From: Streptomyces caeruleatus
GTDB taxonomy: Bacteria > Actinomycetota > Actinomycetes > Streptomycetales > Streptomycetaceae
DNA: 64,000 nt
Assembly (NCBI RefSeq): GCF_001514235.1
Contig: NZ_KQ948941.1
Location: forward strand, 91,777-155,776
Direction: 5' to 3'
The notes under the pieces were generated by a model that saw only the letters and a list, made by a program, of their open reading frames with translations, did no database searches and was not told where the DNA came from. Made by a program: the position numbers and the translations under genes. Of the stretch, positions 33,584-43,631 are shown piece by piece; position 1 is the stretch's first letter, and every line of letters starts with the position of its first letter.

Positions 33584-34854
33584 GCAGGGACTCCCAGTTG
33601 GCGGCTGAAGTGGTGCAGTTCCGGCAGAGTACGGCGGCGATCGCGGGCGGCCATGTCGGCGACCAGGTCGCGGACGGCGGGTCGGCGGACATCCTGGGCG
33701 GCGCAGGTCTCGGCGATGCGCAGGGCCTGGTAACCGTCGGAGAGACGGCCCTGCTGGCTGTAGGCGCGGGCTGTCTCCACCCACAGGGCCGCCCGGCGCT
33801 CGGGGACCGGGATGTGCCGACGCATGAGCGGGCGGGCGGCCTGGAGTGCGAGGCCGGAGTCGCCGAAGGCCACCAGGGCGCTGAGCTCGTGCAGGGCGAC
33901 GTTGGTTGGGCTGAAGTTGGCCCAGGCATCGGGCTGGTCGAGGGATACGTACCGGGCCACCTCTTTGGCCTCGGCGAGGAATTCATCAGTGGCCGCGCGA
34001 TCGCCACCACCGCTGGCTGCGGTCACACCGCGGAGCAGCAACAGCCCAACGGCTGCGAGATCCTTCGGAGAGCGGCGGTCGTACGAGCCGGTGAGCTGAT
34101 CGGCCGTGTGGCGAACGAGGGTGACGGCCTGGGCGGTGTGCTTCTCGCGGGCCAGGACGTGGGCCTGTACGCGGACGCTGGAGGCCAGCACCACGGGGTC
34201 GCCTGAGCGTTCGGCCTCGGCCATCGCACGGCCGACCGCGAGCCAGGCGTTGCCCTGGTCGTGCTGCTTGAGCAGCAGGCTGGTGGAGGTCTGGTACGTC
34301 GTGGCCAGCAGCGCGGACAGCACATCGCTGTCCGTCGTGCTGCTGGATGCCAGTCTGAGGTCGGCGATCAGGCCAGGCAGGGTGCGCTCCAGCTCCGCGT
34401 AGTCGCAGGTGTAGAAGAGCTTGCGGGCAGCCCCGACCCGCTCCCGCAGCGCGATCGTGTCCAAGGGGGCGTCGGTACCCGCCGCGCTCAGTCCCGGGAG
34501 GAGGGCCTGGACGAGATCGTCGTGGGCGGCGGCCGAGGCGGCAGGGGGCGCGAGCGCGGCGATGCTCGCGGCAAGGAAGGTACGGCGGTGCATGTCGTCT
34601 GCTTCGGGATCGGTGGCGGAGGCGTCGGGAACAGCAGTGGCAAGACCCAACTGTTGGGCGGGGATCTTGAGTTCCTGCGCGACGGCACGCAGGACACGGA
34701 TGTCCTCCGTGCCACGGCCGCCCTCCAGACGACTCACCTTGGACTGGTGGTAGCCGAGCGCGGCGGCGACGTCCTTCTGCGAGCGCCGCTGTAACACTCG
34801 TGCCTGACGGATCACTTCGCCGATCCGTCTCGCTTCCCTGTGTGCTTCGGCCAT
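33580..34854 (-). CDS. XRE-family regulator with TPR-like C-terminal domain
   Basis: 424 residues: N-terminal helix-turn-helix (EVIRQARVLQRRSQKDVAAALGYHQSKVSRLEGG, residues about 12-45), a TAVPDASATDPEADD linker, MHRRTFLAASIAALAPPA (a hydrophobic Ala-rich segment frequent in this family) and a long helical TPR-like part (LLLKQHDQGNAWLAVGRAMAEAERSG; LREAEC-like repeats). Such proteins sense a small molecule or peptide through the helical domain. ATG at 34854. It is coupled to the flavoprotein and divergent from an ATP-binding protein gene. Confidence 0.85.
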   Translation of the reverse strand: MAEAHREARRIGEVIRQARVLQRRSQKDVAAALGYHQSKVSRLEGGRGTEDIRVLRAVAQELKIPAQQLGLATAVPDASATDPEADDMHRRTFLAASIAALAPPAASAAAHDDLVQALLPGLSAAGTDAPLDTIALRERVGAARKLFYTCDYAELERTLPGLIADLRLASSSTTDSDVLSALLATTYQTSTSLLLKQHDQGNAWLAVGRAMAEAERSGDPVVLASSVRVQAHVLAREKHTAQAVTLVRHTADQLTGSYDRRSPKDLAAVGLLLLRGVTAASGGGDRAATDEFLAEAKEVARYVSLDQPDAWANFSPTNVALHELSALVAFGDSGLALQAARPLMRRHIPVPERRAALWVETARAYSQQGRLSDGYQALRIAETCAAQDVRRPAVRDLVADMAARDRRRTLPELHHFSRQLGVPA

Positions 34855-35029
34855 CTGCCACGGCCCCTTCTGCCGTCGCCGATCCTGCCTGCTCAACCGA
34901 GCGTAGATCAGCCGTACTTCGCCGTGATGCAGCTCCTGCATAACCGATGCACCACCGGCACCTGGACTAACCACCCACTGCTACGAGCTGGTTGCGTGAA
35001 GTGGCCGCACCAACCTCGGGAGGCCGCTC

Positions 35030-35467
35030 ATGGCAGCGCACCAGCTCACCCTGTCCGTACCGGCTACCCCCACCGCGGTCGCCTTCGTCCGGCACCAGGC
35101 CGTGGAGGCGATACAGGGCTGGCAGGTGGATCTGGACGACGAGGTGGTGCACACAGCCGAGCTGGTGATCAGCGAGCTGGTCACCAACGCCGTCCGGTAC
35201 GCCGGAGAAGGTCAGGTCTCGCTGGAAGTGCAGCTGCTCGCAGCCGTCCTGCGCGTCGAGGTGCGCGACTCCAGTCCGGTGCTGCCTCGGCCCGGCCTCC
35301 CGGACGAGCACAGCGAGAACGGCCGCGGCCTGTTCCTCGTCGCCGCTCTTGCCGACCGGTACGCCGCCGAACCGACGCCGACGGGCAAGCGCTGCTGGGC
35401 CGAGATCGCCCTGCCCGTCCGCCCGGCGACGAAGACGACCGTTTCCCTTCCTCTGCAAAGGAGTTGA
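35030..35467 (+). CDS. HATPase_c ATP-binding protein (anti-sigma/RsbW-like kinase domain)
   Basis: 145 residues: AELVISELVTNAVRYAGEG is the N-box of the GHKL ATPase fold, DSSPVLPRPGLPDEHSENGRGLFLVAALADRYAAE carries the G1/G2-like boxes. There is no histidine-phosphotransfer part. These small proteins act as anti-sigma factors or partner kinases. GGGAGG lies six bases before the ATG. Its stop is 2 bp before a murA-like start with an AAGGAG site overlapping the end. Confidence 0.87.
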   Translation: MAAHQLTLSVPATPTAVAFVRHQAVEAIQGWQVDLDDEVVHTAELVISELVTNAVRYAGEGQVSLEVQLLAAVLRVEVRDSSPVLPRPGLPDEHSENGRGLFLVAALADRYAAEPTPTGKRCWAEIALPVRPATKTTVSLPLQRS

Positions 35468-35469
35468 CC

Positions 35470-35643
35470 GTGCCCACCAGCACCTCTACCCGAGCCGCCG
35501 AGGTGATCGCCGTACGCCCCGGGCCGCCACTCACCGGCACCGTCACCGTGGATGGCTCGAAGAACGCCGCTCTGCCGCTGCTGGCCGCGGCAGGGGCTCT
35601 TGGCCGCCCTGATCTACCCGGGCGCCATCTGGGCCGTCGGTGA
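35470..35643 (+). pseudogene. MurA-like enolpyruvyl transferase, N-terminal fragment
   Basis: The first 40 codons read VIAVRPGPPLTGTVTVDGSKNAALPLLAAA, the characteristic N-terminus of UDP-GlcNAc 1-carboxyvinyltransferase with the catalytic-loop lysine region SKNAALP. After about 35600 the frame becomes nonsense and stops at 35643, while another frame becomes a serine hydrolase. AAGGAG six bases before the GTG is a strong ribosome site, so a once-active gene was cut by a deletion. Confidence 0.78.
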
Positions 35644-36601
35644 CAGCCGAGGAACCCAGGCCAGCGGCAGCACGGGCGTCCTGGATCCCGAACGGCCCGA
35701 CGAGCCGATGCGGCGCGACACCGTCTTCGACGTCGCCAGCCTCACCAAGATCCTCGCGGTGTGGTCGAGCATCGGCAGTCTCGTCGAGGACGGGAAGCTT
35801 CAACTCGACGCACCACTAGGCGACTTCTGGCCTGAAGTAAGCGGACGCCCACTGGCGCAGGTGACCGCACGCCGCCTGCTCACCCACACCGCCGGCGTAC
35901 CGCTCCGGGCCAACCTCAAGAACCTGTACGGCACCGACCCGCAGGACGTCCGCGACGGCGTCCTGCGAGAAGCCCTGCACCGGCCGCCCGGTGAGGCCGT
36001 GGAATACACCGACCGCGCTGCCCTCATCCTCGGCTACCTCGCCGAACACCTCTCCGGCCAGCGGCTCGATGCGCTCGCGGCCGACCGCGTCTGGGAACCG
36101 CTGGGCATGACACAGACCTGCTTCGGGCCGTTGAGTCCCGAAGCGGCGGCCCGCTGCGCACCGACCGAACTCGACGACAGCGCAGGAACCCATCTCAAAG
36201 GAACCGCCCACGACTTCTCCGCCCGCCTGCTCGGCGGGGTGTGCGGCATCGCGGGCGCTTTCTCCGTCCTCGACGACGTCGCTACGTTCCTGCGCTATCT
36301 CCTCGATCCGAACCAGCTGAACGCATCACCCGGATTCGGCACGGACTGGATCAAGGAATCCCTCCAGATCCACACCGGGGATCTAACGCCCGCCCGGGGC
36401 CTGTTCTGGCACCCTGCACCAGGCACGACTCCGGAGGCCGACGACGTCTGGGTGCACTACGGCTTCACAGGCACCGGCATGTGGCTGTCCCCCAGGAAGG
36501 ACCGCTGGGCAGCCCTGCTCACCAACAAGCTCTACTACAGCCGGGACCGCGAACCACTCACCCACGTCCGCAACGAGTTCCGCTCTCTCGTCTTCGTCTG
36601 A
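35605..36601 (+). pseudogene. Serine hydrolase (beta-lactamase fold), 5'-truncated
   Basis: Class C beta-lactamase/esterase-like protein of about 332 residues: YPGAIWAVGDSRG start of the conserved region, catalytic SLTK (SxxK) in FDVASLTKILAVW, YTDRAALILGYLAEH for the YxN-like motif, and HYGFTGTGMWLSP for the H/K-TG-like motif. Everything before YPGA, some 20-30 residues, is missing and the preceding frame belongs to the murA fragment. A product could start at an ATG near 35552 that reads out of frame through murA, giving a foreign leader. All catalytic motifs remain, so partial function is possible. Confidence 0.72.
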
Positions 36602-36873
36602 CCAAGGCAGCAGCGACTTGGCACTTGACCGAGAGCCAACTCTGTAAGGGCAGGACGTCCAGCGATTCTCGCTACCGCGTAACCCGCCTTCTTTACGAAG
36701 GCGTCAAGGTAACTCCCCTTACTGGCTGCGTTCATCAATCCGCTGTAAACCGCCTCGGGCACACCCGCACACTGATAGACCGATCCATTCCTGAACTGAA
36801 CTTCGAGTGTCCTAGAGTTCGACTCATAGCCGACGGACGCCAGATTGGTGGAAGCGACAGATATTCGCTGCAT
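36535..36873 (-). CDS. KTSC-domain protein
   Basis: 112 residues. The first 66 (SVASTNLASVGYESNSRTLEVQF, NGSVYQCAGVPEAVYSGLM, KGSYLDAFVKKAGYAV) match the KTSC domain, a small fold found in element and phage-related genes and fused to lysyl-tRNA synthetase relatives. The last 46 residues have no match and overlap the 3' end of the serine hydrolase on the other strand, so the original stop was probably lost. AAGGGAG lies six bases before the ATG. Function unknown. Confidence 0.75.
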   Translation of the reverse strand: MQRISVASTNLASVGYESNSRTLEVQFRNGSVYQCAGVPEAVYSGLMNAASKGSYLDAFVKKAGYAVARIAGRPALTELALGQVPSRCCLGQTKTRERNSLRTWVSGSRSRL

Positions 36874-36964
36874 GGAATCTCCCTTCGTACTGCCTGGTGT
36901 GGCCCTGAAGCAGAGCTTTCGCCGGTAGTCGGCGGTTGAGTCAGGAGTTGGCGGGGTCTTCAGG

Positions 36965-36983
36965 CCCCGCCTTCGTCATGTGC
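36965..36983. repeat. Right copy of 19-bp direct repeat (possible attachment site)
   Basis: CCCCGCCTTCGTCATGTGC differs from 32638-32656 by one base. It is preceded by GGCGGGG (36950-36956), which pairs with the first seven bases, so it also forms a hairpin. The interval between the copies contains exactly the integrase remnant, flavoprotein, XRE, ATPase, murA'/hydrolase and KTSC genes. Confidence 0.45.
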
Positions 36984-37092
36984 CGGAAGGGGCGCCGGCA
37001 GGCATGTGGGCGGTTCCGGGCGGGAAGCGCGTTGCCCCGTCGGGGTTCTCGGCGTTTCCCTGGCGTAGACCTCTATCCAAGGAAGTCCGGTC

Positions 37093-38328
37093 ATGCCCCG
37101 TCCCGCACATATCGCCATGGTCGGTACGTCTGCGGTCAGCCATGTGCTGCCCAGCCTGGAGATCATCCGTGAGCTGGTGGCCCGCGGCCATCGGGTGACG
37201 TACGCCGTCTCCGGTCGCGTCGCCGAGCTGATCTCCCCCACCGGCGCCGAGTTGGTCGGCATCGCGTCGACCCTGCCGGTCGCCGACGGTGACTGGCCGC
37301 AGGATCCCATCGGCGCCGCGTCCCTGTTCCTGGAGGAGGCGAGGGCAGTGCTGCCGCAGTTGCACGCCGCGTACGACGACGCTCCCGCCGACCTCTACCT
37401 CTACGACGTCGGCGCGTACGCGGGCCGGGCCCTGGCCGAGGCGCAGGGCCGCGGTCTCCTGCAGCTGTCCGCCGCGCATGTGGGCTGGGAGGGTGCCCGG
37501 GAGCAGATCGGTGCGTCGTTCGCCGGGCTGCCCGGAGGTCCCGCGTACCGGGCGCGGTTCGCGGCCTGGCTGAGCCGGTGCGGGGCGGTGACCACGGACG
37601 TGGAGGAGTTCATCGGCCGTCCGCCACGCGTGCTCGCCATGATCCCGCGCGCCCTGCAGCCGCATGCGGACCGGGTCGACACCGAGGCGGTGACGTTCGT
37701 CGGCCCGTGCTTCGGCGCCGGCCAGGAGCGGGGCGGCTGGACGCGGCCGGCCGGTGCGGAGAAGGTGCTGCTGGTGTCGCTGACCGGCTCGGCGCACCAC
37801 GGGCCCGAGGAGGTCTACCACCAGTGTCTGGCGGCGTTCGCGGATCTCCCCGGGTGGCATGTGGTGTTGCAGACGGGCGGCAGCGGCACCGGTGGCGGTA
37901 GTGGCGGTGGCGGTGGCGGTCTCGTCGTTCCGGGGAACCGGATCCCCGCCAACTTCGAAGTCCGGCCCTGGGAACCGCCGTTGACGATCCTGGAGCATGC
38001 GGACGTGTGGGTGACGCACACCGGGATGGGCAGCAGCGGCGAGGGCCTGTACGCCGGGGTGCCGATGATCGCGGTACCGCAGGGGGCCGACCAGTGCCTT
38101 CACGCCGACCGGCTCGTCGAGCTGGGGGTCGCCCGCCGCATCGACGCCTCGGACGTCACGGCGGCGACGCTGCGTACCGCGCTGATGGAGCTCATCGGCG
38201 ATCCGCGGGTCGCCACGCGTTCTGCCTGGCTGTGGTCCGAGGCGCGCACCGAAGGCGGCACCCGCCGGGCCGCGGATCTGGTGGAGGAGCAGTTGGAGGA
38301 GCAGTTGGTGGGGGACGGGGTGGGCTGA
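37093..38328 (+). CDS. Macrolide-type glycosyltransferase (OleD/OleI/Mgt family)
   Basis: GT-B glycosyltransferase that transfers glucose from UDP-glucose to macrolides or other acceptors, often as self-resistance. Seen: start AHIAMVGTSAVSHVLPSLEIIRELVARGHRVTYAV aligned with OleD, including the catalytic histidine of SHVLPS; the acceptor-domain segment RVLAMIPRALQPHADRVD; the donor motif VTHTGMGSSGEGLYAGVPMIAVPQGADQ. 411 residues. A Gly-rich block (GGGSGGGGGGL near residue 270) replaces the usual loop before the nucleotide-sugar-binding core. AAGGAAG precedes the ATG. Substrate not determinable. Confidence 0.88.
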   Translation: MPRPAHIAMVGTSAVSHVLPSLEIIRELVARGHRVTYAVSGRVAELISPTGAELVGIASTLPVADGDWPQDPIGAASLFLEEARAVLPQLHAAYDDAPADLYLYDVGAYAGRALAEAQGRGLLQLSAAHVGWEGAREQIGASFAGLPGGPAYRARFAAWLSRCGAVTTDVEEFIGRPPRVLAMIPRALQPHADRVDTEAVTFVGPCFGAGQERGGWTRPAGAEKVLLVSLTGSAHHGPEEVYHQCLAAFADLPGWHVVLQTGGSGTGGGSGGGGGGLVVPGNRIPANFEVRPWEPPLTILEHADVWVTHTGMGSSGEGLYAGVPMIAVPQGADQCLHADRLVELGVARRIDASDVTAATLRTALMELIGDPRVATRSAWLWSEARTEGGTRRAADLVEEQLEEQLVGDGVG

Positions 38329-38347
38329 CAGCTCGGGCCGCACTTCC

Positions 38348-38412
38348 CGCAGGACGTCGCCGCAGGACGTCGCCGCAGGACGTCGCCGCACGACGTCGCC
38401 GCACGACGTCGC
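38348..38412. repeat. 13-bp minisatellite, five copies
   Basis: Three copies of CGCAGGACGTCGC are followed by two of CGCACGACGTCGC without spacers. Each unit holds the palindrome GACGTC. It lies directly after the glycosyltransferase gene and before the truncated LacI remnant. Confidence 0.9.
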
Positions 38413-38471
38413 CGCCGTAGGTGAGCTGGATCTGCTCAGCACGACCTGAGCAGGGCCGGCTTACGCCCCCT

Positions 38472-38945
38472 TCACCCCCGTTCCGCCTCCCCGCCCACCT
38501 CCCGCTCGTCCTGAGGGCGGGGCGCCGGGGCCGTTGTGGCCCGGGGGATCACATGGGTCGGCAGGACGACGTGACGTTCGCGTTCCGCTTGGGCGTGTTC
38601 CACCTGGGAGTCCTCGATGAGCCGCAGGGCCAGTTCGCCGGCCTCGCGGCCGATGTCCGAGGGGGACTGGGCCACCGTGGACAGGTCGAACCAGTCGGCG
38701 AGCGGCTGGTCGTCGAAGCCGAGGACGGAGATACCTTCCGGAACGGCGATCCGCGTCCGGCGCAGGGCGCGGATGACCGCGACCGCGACCTCGTCCTGTT
38801 CGGCGAAGATCGCGGTGGGCGGCTCACGCAGGCTGAGCAGCCGGCCGAGCACCTCGGCGGTGCCGCGCTTGTCGCCGACCGTCGTCGCGGCGACCAGGTC
38901 GTCGTCGAGGGGGACGCCCGCCTCGGTGAGGGTGACTCCGGGCAG
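38472..38945 (-). pseudogene. LacI-family regulator, C-terminal remnant (AglR-like)
   Basis: Codes the C-terminal half of a LacI sugar-operon repressor: TEAGVPLDDDLVAATTVGD, AIFAEQDEVAVAVIRALRRTRIAVPEGISVLGFDDQPLADWF and LRLIEDSQVEHA. The HTH and first ligand-domain half are gone. On the other strand at the break, the sugar-binding gene begins without its own start. In intact loci the two genes are divergent, so one deletion removed both 5' ends and the promoters between them. Confidence 0.78.
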
Positions 38946-38954
38946 GCCGGGGCC

Positions 38955-40139
<1,185 letters not shown>

Positions 40140-40150
40140 GGAGCGGGAGC

Positions 40151-40816
40151 ATGGCCGAGACCGAGACCGAGACCGAGACCCCGACCGGGACCCCGACCGG
40201 AAGCCCGGGCCTGTCTCGGCAGGACGCCGTCACCGGGCGGCCCTGCGGACCGGTGAAGCCCTCGCGGCGCAACCCGCGCCACCCCGCCCGGGCCACGGCC
40301 GGCTCGGGCCGGATGGCCGCCCTGCTCGTGTCCCCGACCCTGCTGGTGCTGTCGATCGTCGTCGCGTACCCGACGCTGATGGCGCTGAAGGAGTCGCTGT
40401 ACGGGCCGAAGGGACTGGACCCGGCGACCGGGTTCATCAGCGACACCGAGCCGTTCGTCGCACTGAAGAACTACGCCGACATCTTCGGGGAGGCCGGGGA
40501 GCGGTTCTGGAACGCCTTCTGGAACACCACCTTCTTCACCGTCCTCACGGTCGGCCTGGAGACGGTGATCGGGGTGGCCATGGCCCTGATCATGCACAAG
40601 GCGTTCCGGGGCCGCGGCCTCGTGCGGGCCGGGATCCTGATCCCCTGGGCCGTGCCGACGGCGATCTCCGGCCTGCTGTGGCGCTGGATCTTCAACAGCG
40701 ACGGTGTCGCCAACGCCCTGATCGGCCATCAGGTGCTGTGGACCACCGAGGGGTTCCACGCCAAGGTCGCGGTCATCATCGCCGAGGTGTGGAAGACGGC
40801 CCCGTTCATCGGGCTA
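40151..40816 (+). pseudogene. ABC sugar permease, 3'-truncated (AglF-like)
   Basis: Binding-protein-dependent permease: first helix LLVSPTLLVLSIVVAYPTLMALKESLYGP, FWNAFWNTTFFTVLTVGLETVIGVAMALIMHKAF, GILIPWAVPTAISGLLWRWIFNSDG and VIIAEVWKTAPFIGL. After this point, where the EAA loop should follow, the frame enters foreign sequence and the downstream permease's final residues appear in another frame. The N-terminal segment has a hexanucleotide-coded TETETET run. ATG at 40151 with AGGAG seven bases upstream. Confidence 0.8.
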
Positions 40817-40819
40817 GAT

Positions 40820-40917
40820 GGCCGCGGGCGTCCTTGGTCACGGTCCCGCTGGTGGTCATGGTGCTGCTCTTCCAGCGCCGCATCGTCGCCGGACTCACGG
40901 CGGGCGCGGCGAAGTAA
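40820..40917 (+). pseudogene. ABC sugar permease, C-terminal scrap (AglG-like)
   Basis: Only SLVTVPLVVMVLLFQRRIVAGLTAGAAK and its stop remain, the typical last helix and tail of the second permease of maltose-type importers. Roughly 250 residues of this protein and 40 or more of the preceding permease are missing, pointing to a single deletion that joined the two genes. Confidence 0.75.
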
Positions 40918-40964
40918 CGCGACCCCCCTTACGACTGCCCCGACAACCAAGGAGCTACCGAGCC

Positions 40965-42608
40965 TTGTCCCCCACCCCCGCGCCCTGGTGGCGCAGCGCC
41001 GTCATCTACCAGGTCTACATCCGCAGCTTCGCCGACGGGAACGGCGACGGCATCGGTGACATCGCCGGCATCCGCTCCCGGCTGCCGTATCTGAAGTCGC
41101 TGGGTGTGGACGCCATCTGGATCAACCCCTGGTACAAGTCCCCGATGGCCGACCACGGTTACGACGTGGCCGACTTCCGCGAGATCGACCCGTTGTTCGG
41201 CACGGTCGCCGAGGCCGAGCGGCTCATCGAGGAGGCGCACGCGCACGGGATCCGCGTCATCCCGGACATCGTGCCCAACCACACCTCCGACCGGCACGTC
41301 TGGTTCCAGGCGGCGCTGGCGGCCGGTCCCGGCAGTCCGGAGCGCGAGCGCTACGTCTTCCGGGACGGCCGGGGCGCGGACGGCTCCGTGCCGCCCAACG
41401 ACTGGGTCTCCTGCTTCGGCGGCCCGGCCTGGACCCGGCTGCCCGACGGCCAGTGGTATCTGCACCTGTTCGCGCCCGAGCAGCCGGACCTGAACTGGCA
41501 ACACCCCGAGGTGCGGGCCGAGTTCGAGTCGGTCCTGCGGTTCTGGTTCAGCCGGGGCGTGGACGGCTTCCGGATCGACGTCGCCCACGGCCTGATCAAG
41601 CACCCGGAACTGCCCGACCTCCCGCCCCGCCGCGACCCGGACACCGCGCAGCCCTGGCAGCACGTCGACCACCCGCACTGGGACCGCGACGAGGTCCACG
41701 ACATCTACCGCGCCTGGCGCAGGGTCGCCGACGAGTTCCCCGGCGACCGCTCCTTCGTCGCCGAGGCCTGGGCGGACACCCCGGAGCGGCTGGCCGCCTA
41801 TGTCCGGCCGGACGGCCTGCACACGGCGTTCAACTTCGACTTCCTGATGTCGAGTTGGCATCCGAAGGACCTGCGCGAGGTCATCGACGGCTCCCTGGAG
41901 ATGCTCGGCGCGGTGGGCGCCTCCGCCACCTGGGTGCTCTCCAACCACGACGTCGTACGCCATCCCAGCCGCTACGGCCGCAGGGCCACCAAGCGCTGGG
42001 TGGCCAACACGGCGTACGAACCCGAAGGCCCCCTCGACCTGGAACTGGGCACCCGGCGCGCCCGCGCCGCCGCCCTGCTGATGCTCTCCCTGCCGGGCGG
42101 CGCCTACGTCTACCAGGGCGAGGAACTCGGCCTGCCCGAGGTCGAGGACCTCCCCGAGGCCGTCCTCCAGGACCCCGTCTGGGAACGCTCCGGGCACACC
42201 AACCGCGGCCGCGACGGCTGCCGGGTCCCGATCCCCTGGTCCGGCACCACCACCCCGTACGGCTTCAGCCCCGACGGTGCCGGAGCCTCGCCCTGGCTGC
42301 CGCAGCCGGCCGACTGGGCGCCGCGCACCGTGGCCGCCCAGACCGGCGACGAGGGCTCGATGCTGGAGCTCTACCGCACGGCCCTGCGTCTGCGCCGCGA
42401 GCACCCGGCGCTCGGTGACGGCAGCCTGGCCTGGCTGGACGCCCCGGAAGGCGTCCTCGCGTTCGGCCGCGACCCGGGCTTCGTCTGCGTGGTCAACCTC
42501 TCGGCGGAGCCCTGCCCGCTGCCCGAGCACACGTCGGTGCTGCTTGCGAGCGGTCCCGTCGAGGGCGGCACGCTGGCGCCGGACCAGGCGGTGTGGCTGA
42601 CGGTGTGA
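40965..42608 (+). CDS. aglA: Alpha-glucosidase, glycoside hydrolase family 13
   Basis: Cytoplasmic enzyme releasing glucose from maltose-type or other alpha-glucosides imported by the adjacent transporter. Seen: YQVYIRSFADGNGDGIGDIAGI, DIVPNHTSDRH, catalytic nucleophile D205 in GFRIDVAHG, acid E267 in FVAEAWAD, and D329 in WVLSNHDVVRH. 547 residues, complete. TTG at 40965 is chosen: AAGGAG lies ten bases upstream and the product then begins SPTPAPWWRSAVIYQ as in the family. Its transporter genes upstream are broken, so its present substrate supply is unclear. Confidence 0.92.
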   Translation: MSPTPAPWWRSAVIYQVYIRSFADGNGDGIGDIAGIRSRLPYLKSLGVDAIWINPWYKSPMADHGYDVADFREIDPLFGTVAEAERLIEEAHAHGIRVIPDIVPNHTSDRHVWFQAALAAGPGSPERERYVFRDGRGADGSVPPNDWVSCFGGPAWTRLPDGQWYLHLFAPEQPDLNWQHPEVRAEFESVLRFWFSRGVDGFRIDVAHGLIKHPELPDLPPRRDPDTAQPWQHVDHPHWDRDEVHDIYRAWRRVADEFPGDRSFVAEAWADTPERLAAYVRPDGLHTAFNFDFLMSSWHPKDLREVIDGSLEMLGAVGASATWVLSNHDVVRHPSRYGRRATKRWVANTAYEPEGPLDLELGTRRARAAALLMLSLPGGAYVYQGEELGLPEVEDLPEAVLQDPVWERSGHTNRGRDGCRVPIPWSGTTTPYGFSPDGAGASPWLPQPADWAPRTVAAQTGDEGSMLELYRTALRLRREHPALGDGSLAWLDAPEGVLAFGRDPGFVCVVNLSAEPCPLPEHTSVLLASGPVEGGTLAPDQAVWLTV

Positions 42609-42812
42609 CGGACCCGCTCGGCGTGGGGGGCGGGGGCTTTCGGGTCCCGTCCCGGCCAGGGAGGCGGCCGGAAGCCTGTCGGAAGCAGGGGCTGGATCCT
42701 TCGGGTGAAGATCGACTGCCGGGCCGCGTCCGCCCACGGAGCCCGGATAGGTACAAGGCGATCCCGCGCCGCTCGGCGCCACCCCCGCCGCGACCTCCCA
42801 GGAGGCACCACC

Positions 42813-43631
42813 GTGCCCGTCCCCCCGCTCGACCACCGCGCCACCGGCTACAGCCTCGCCCACGCCTACTGGCTCGCCCGCGCCTCCGACCTGGCCTACA
42901 AGGACGAGGCCACCATCGAACGGCAGTTGCGGGAGTGGGGCTTCGACCGGGTCCGGCACCACCGGAGCACCTTCACGCCGCCGTTCCCGTTGCAGGACAC
43001 CCAGGCGTACACGGCCACCAACGAGCACATGATCATCACCGCGTTCCGCGGCACCGAGCCCGCCAACATCCGTGACTGGCTCACCGACGCCACCACCCCG
43101 CCCTGTCCCGGCCCGGCGGGCACCGGCCACATCCACTACGGCTTCGCGGAGGCCCTCGACTCCGTGTTCCCGAAGGTCAAGGACACGCTCGCCGAGTTCC
43201 ACGACAACGGCCAGACCCTCTGGTTCACCGGCCACAGCCTGGGCGGCGCCCTGGCCATGCTCGCCGGCTGCCGTCTCTACCTGGAGGACCCCGAACTCCT
43301 CGCGGACGGCGTCTACACCTACGGCCAGCCCCGCACCTGCGACCGGCTGCTGGCGGCGTCCTGCAACAAGGCGTTCAAGAACCGCCTGTACCGGTTCGTC
43401 AACAACAACGACATCGTCCCGCAGCTGCCGCCCGAGCCCGTCTTCCACCACGTGGACGTCCTGCGCCACATCGACTCCGGCGGAAGGGTCCGGGAGTCCA
43501 TGTCCCTCCTGGGCGGCCTGGCCGACCGCGGGCGTGGCCTGACCGCGGACGCCTTCGCCCCGGCCGGCGACGGCATCCGCGACCACTTCATGGCCGGCTA
43601 CCTGACCGCGCTGGAGCGCAACCTCGTCTGA
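42813..43631 (+). CDS. Lipase family (class 3) alpha/beta hydrolase
   Basis: 272 residues. Seen: nucleophile elbow GHSLGGALAML near residue 137, the YTATNEHMIITAFRGTEPANIRDWLTD segment typical of class 3 lipases, a late Asp in NNNDIVPQLPPE and a catalytic His in DHFMAGYL. No signal peptide is visible, so it is probably intracellular. GTG at 42813 has AGGAGG seven bases upstream, an excellent site. Confidence 0.88.
   Translation: MPVPPLDHRATGYSLAHAYWLARASDLAYKDEATIERQLREWGFDRVRHHRSTFTPPFPLQDTQAYTATNEHMIITAFRGTEPANIRDWLTDATTPPCPGPAGTGHIHYGFAEALDSVFPKVKDTLAEFHDNGQTLWFTGHSLGGALAMLAGCRLYLEDPELLADGVYTYGQPRTCDRLLAASCNKAFKNRLYRFVNNNDIVPQLPPEPVFHHVDVLRHIDSGGRVRESMSLLGGLADRGRGLTADAFAPAGDGIRDHFMAGYLTALERNLV

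Noticed and set aside
38348..38412. CRISPR array
   Set aside because: The 13-bp units are contiguous, without spacers, and no cas genes are near.
38421..38954. Start of the AglE-like protein at 38421
   Set aside because: The first 180 codons are antisense of the LacI remnant; no signal peptide results.
40929..43586. Long minus-strand open frame (885 codons) opposite aglA and the lipase gene
   Set aside because: It is the antisense of two well-supported genes, has Val/Gly/Arg-rich composition and matches no family; such frames are common in very GC-rich DNA.
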